The notes below the pieces were generated by a model that worked only from the letters and a program-made list of their open reading frames with translations, was not told where the DNA came from and did not search any database. The translations under genes and the position numbers were made by a program. Of a stretch of DNA of 5,460 bases, positions 5,356-5,460 are shown one piece after another (positions within the stretch are counted from its first letter, which is position 1; every line of letters starts with the position of its first letter). Source of the stretch: an uncultured Clostridium sp. (lineage in GTDB: Bacteria > Bacillota > Clostridia > Lachnospirales > Lachnospiraceae); contig CANRXD010000140.1 of the NCBI GenBank assembly GCA_947643685.1, positions 1-5,460 on the forward strand, in the 5' to 3' direction.

Positions 5356-5460
5356 TCACACATTAAATCCGATTACGGGATGCCGGCATAACTGTGAATA
5401 CTGCTATGCCCGGCGCATGGTTGCCCGGTTTGCCGGTGATGTAAGGCTGAATAAGATGGC
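5327..5460 (+). CDS. phage Gp37/Gp68 (DUF5131) radical-SAM-type protein, 3' end outside window
   Basis: The ATG at 5327 lies 5 bases after GGGGAGG (5315-5321) and opens a frame that runs off the right edge after 44 codons. The N-terminus reads SKIEWCDHTLNPITGC, the family's characteristic opening (K-I-E-W, then T-x-N-P-x-x-G-C). Cys19, Cys23 and Cys26 form CX3CX2C followed by YARRM, the radical-SAM iron-sulfur cluster signature. Family members are common in phages and prophages. They are grouped with radical-SAM enzymes related to spore photoproduct lyase, but their substrate is not established to my knowledge. About one sixth of a typical protein is visible. The 29-base overlap with the zinc-ribbon gene suggests tight co-expression. 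Whether the gene is intact cannot be judged. Confidence 0.85.
   Translation, partial: MNRSKIEWCDHTLNPITGCRHNCEYCYARRMVARFAGDVRLNKM

Overview
The window reads as the early/replication region of a tailed phage or prophage (or a related mobile element) of a low-to-mid GC Firmicute, most likely a gut Clostridium/Lachnospiraceae-type host. The reasons are near-consensus AGGAGG ribosome-binding sites in front of most genes, all genes on the + strand, almost no intergenic DNA, and gene families typical of Firmicutes temperate phages. The host is inferred from style and protein families. I could not run a search.

Layout, left to right: (1) the C-terminal part of a phage replisome-organizer-type protein, cut by the left edge; (2) a G39P-like helicase loader/inhibitor; (3) a 281-aa protein with an N6-adenine-methyltransferase SAM-binding fold but no recognisable NPPY catalytic motif; (4) a 54-aa charged protein of unknown function; (5) a PcfK-like protein (family now linked to the Cas9 inhibitor AcrIIA9) that ends in a probable sliding-clamp-binding peptide; (6) a 696-aa PcfJ-like protein with a zinc-binding CxxC pair; (7) a 61-aa unknown protein; (8) a 92-aa zinc-ribbon protein; (9) the first 44 residues of a radical-SAM-type Gp37/Gp68 (DUF5131) protein, cut by the right edge.

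The nine genes form one tightly packed polycistron. Neighbours overlap by 8, 8, 20 and 26 bases, are then separated by 11 bases and 1 base, and overlap again by 8 and 29 bases. No internal terminator or convincing promoter is visible, so transcription probably starts upstream of the window and continues past it. Organizer plus loader form an origin-recognition and helicase-loading pair. The methylase-like protein, PcfK and PcfJ follow as an accessory set whose joint role is not established. There is no rRNA, tRNA, CRISPR array, transposase or integrase in the window, and no gene-free stretch longer than 11 bases.

The points most worth following are the methyltransferase fold without a catalytic tetrapeptide, the clamp-binding motif at the end of the PcfK/AcrIIA9-like protein, the conserved but enzymatically unassigned PcfJ C-terminal domain, and the overlapping 54-aa gene.
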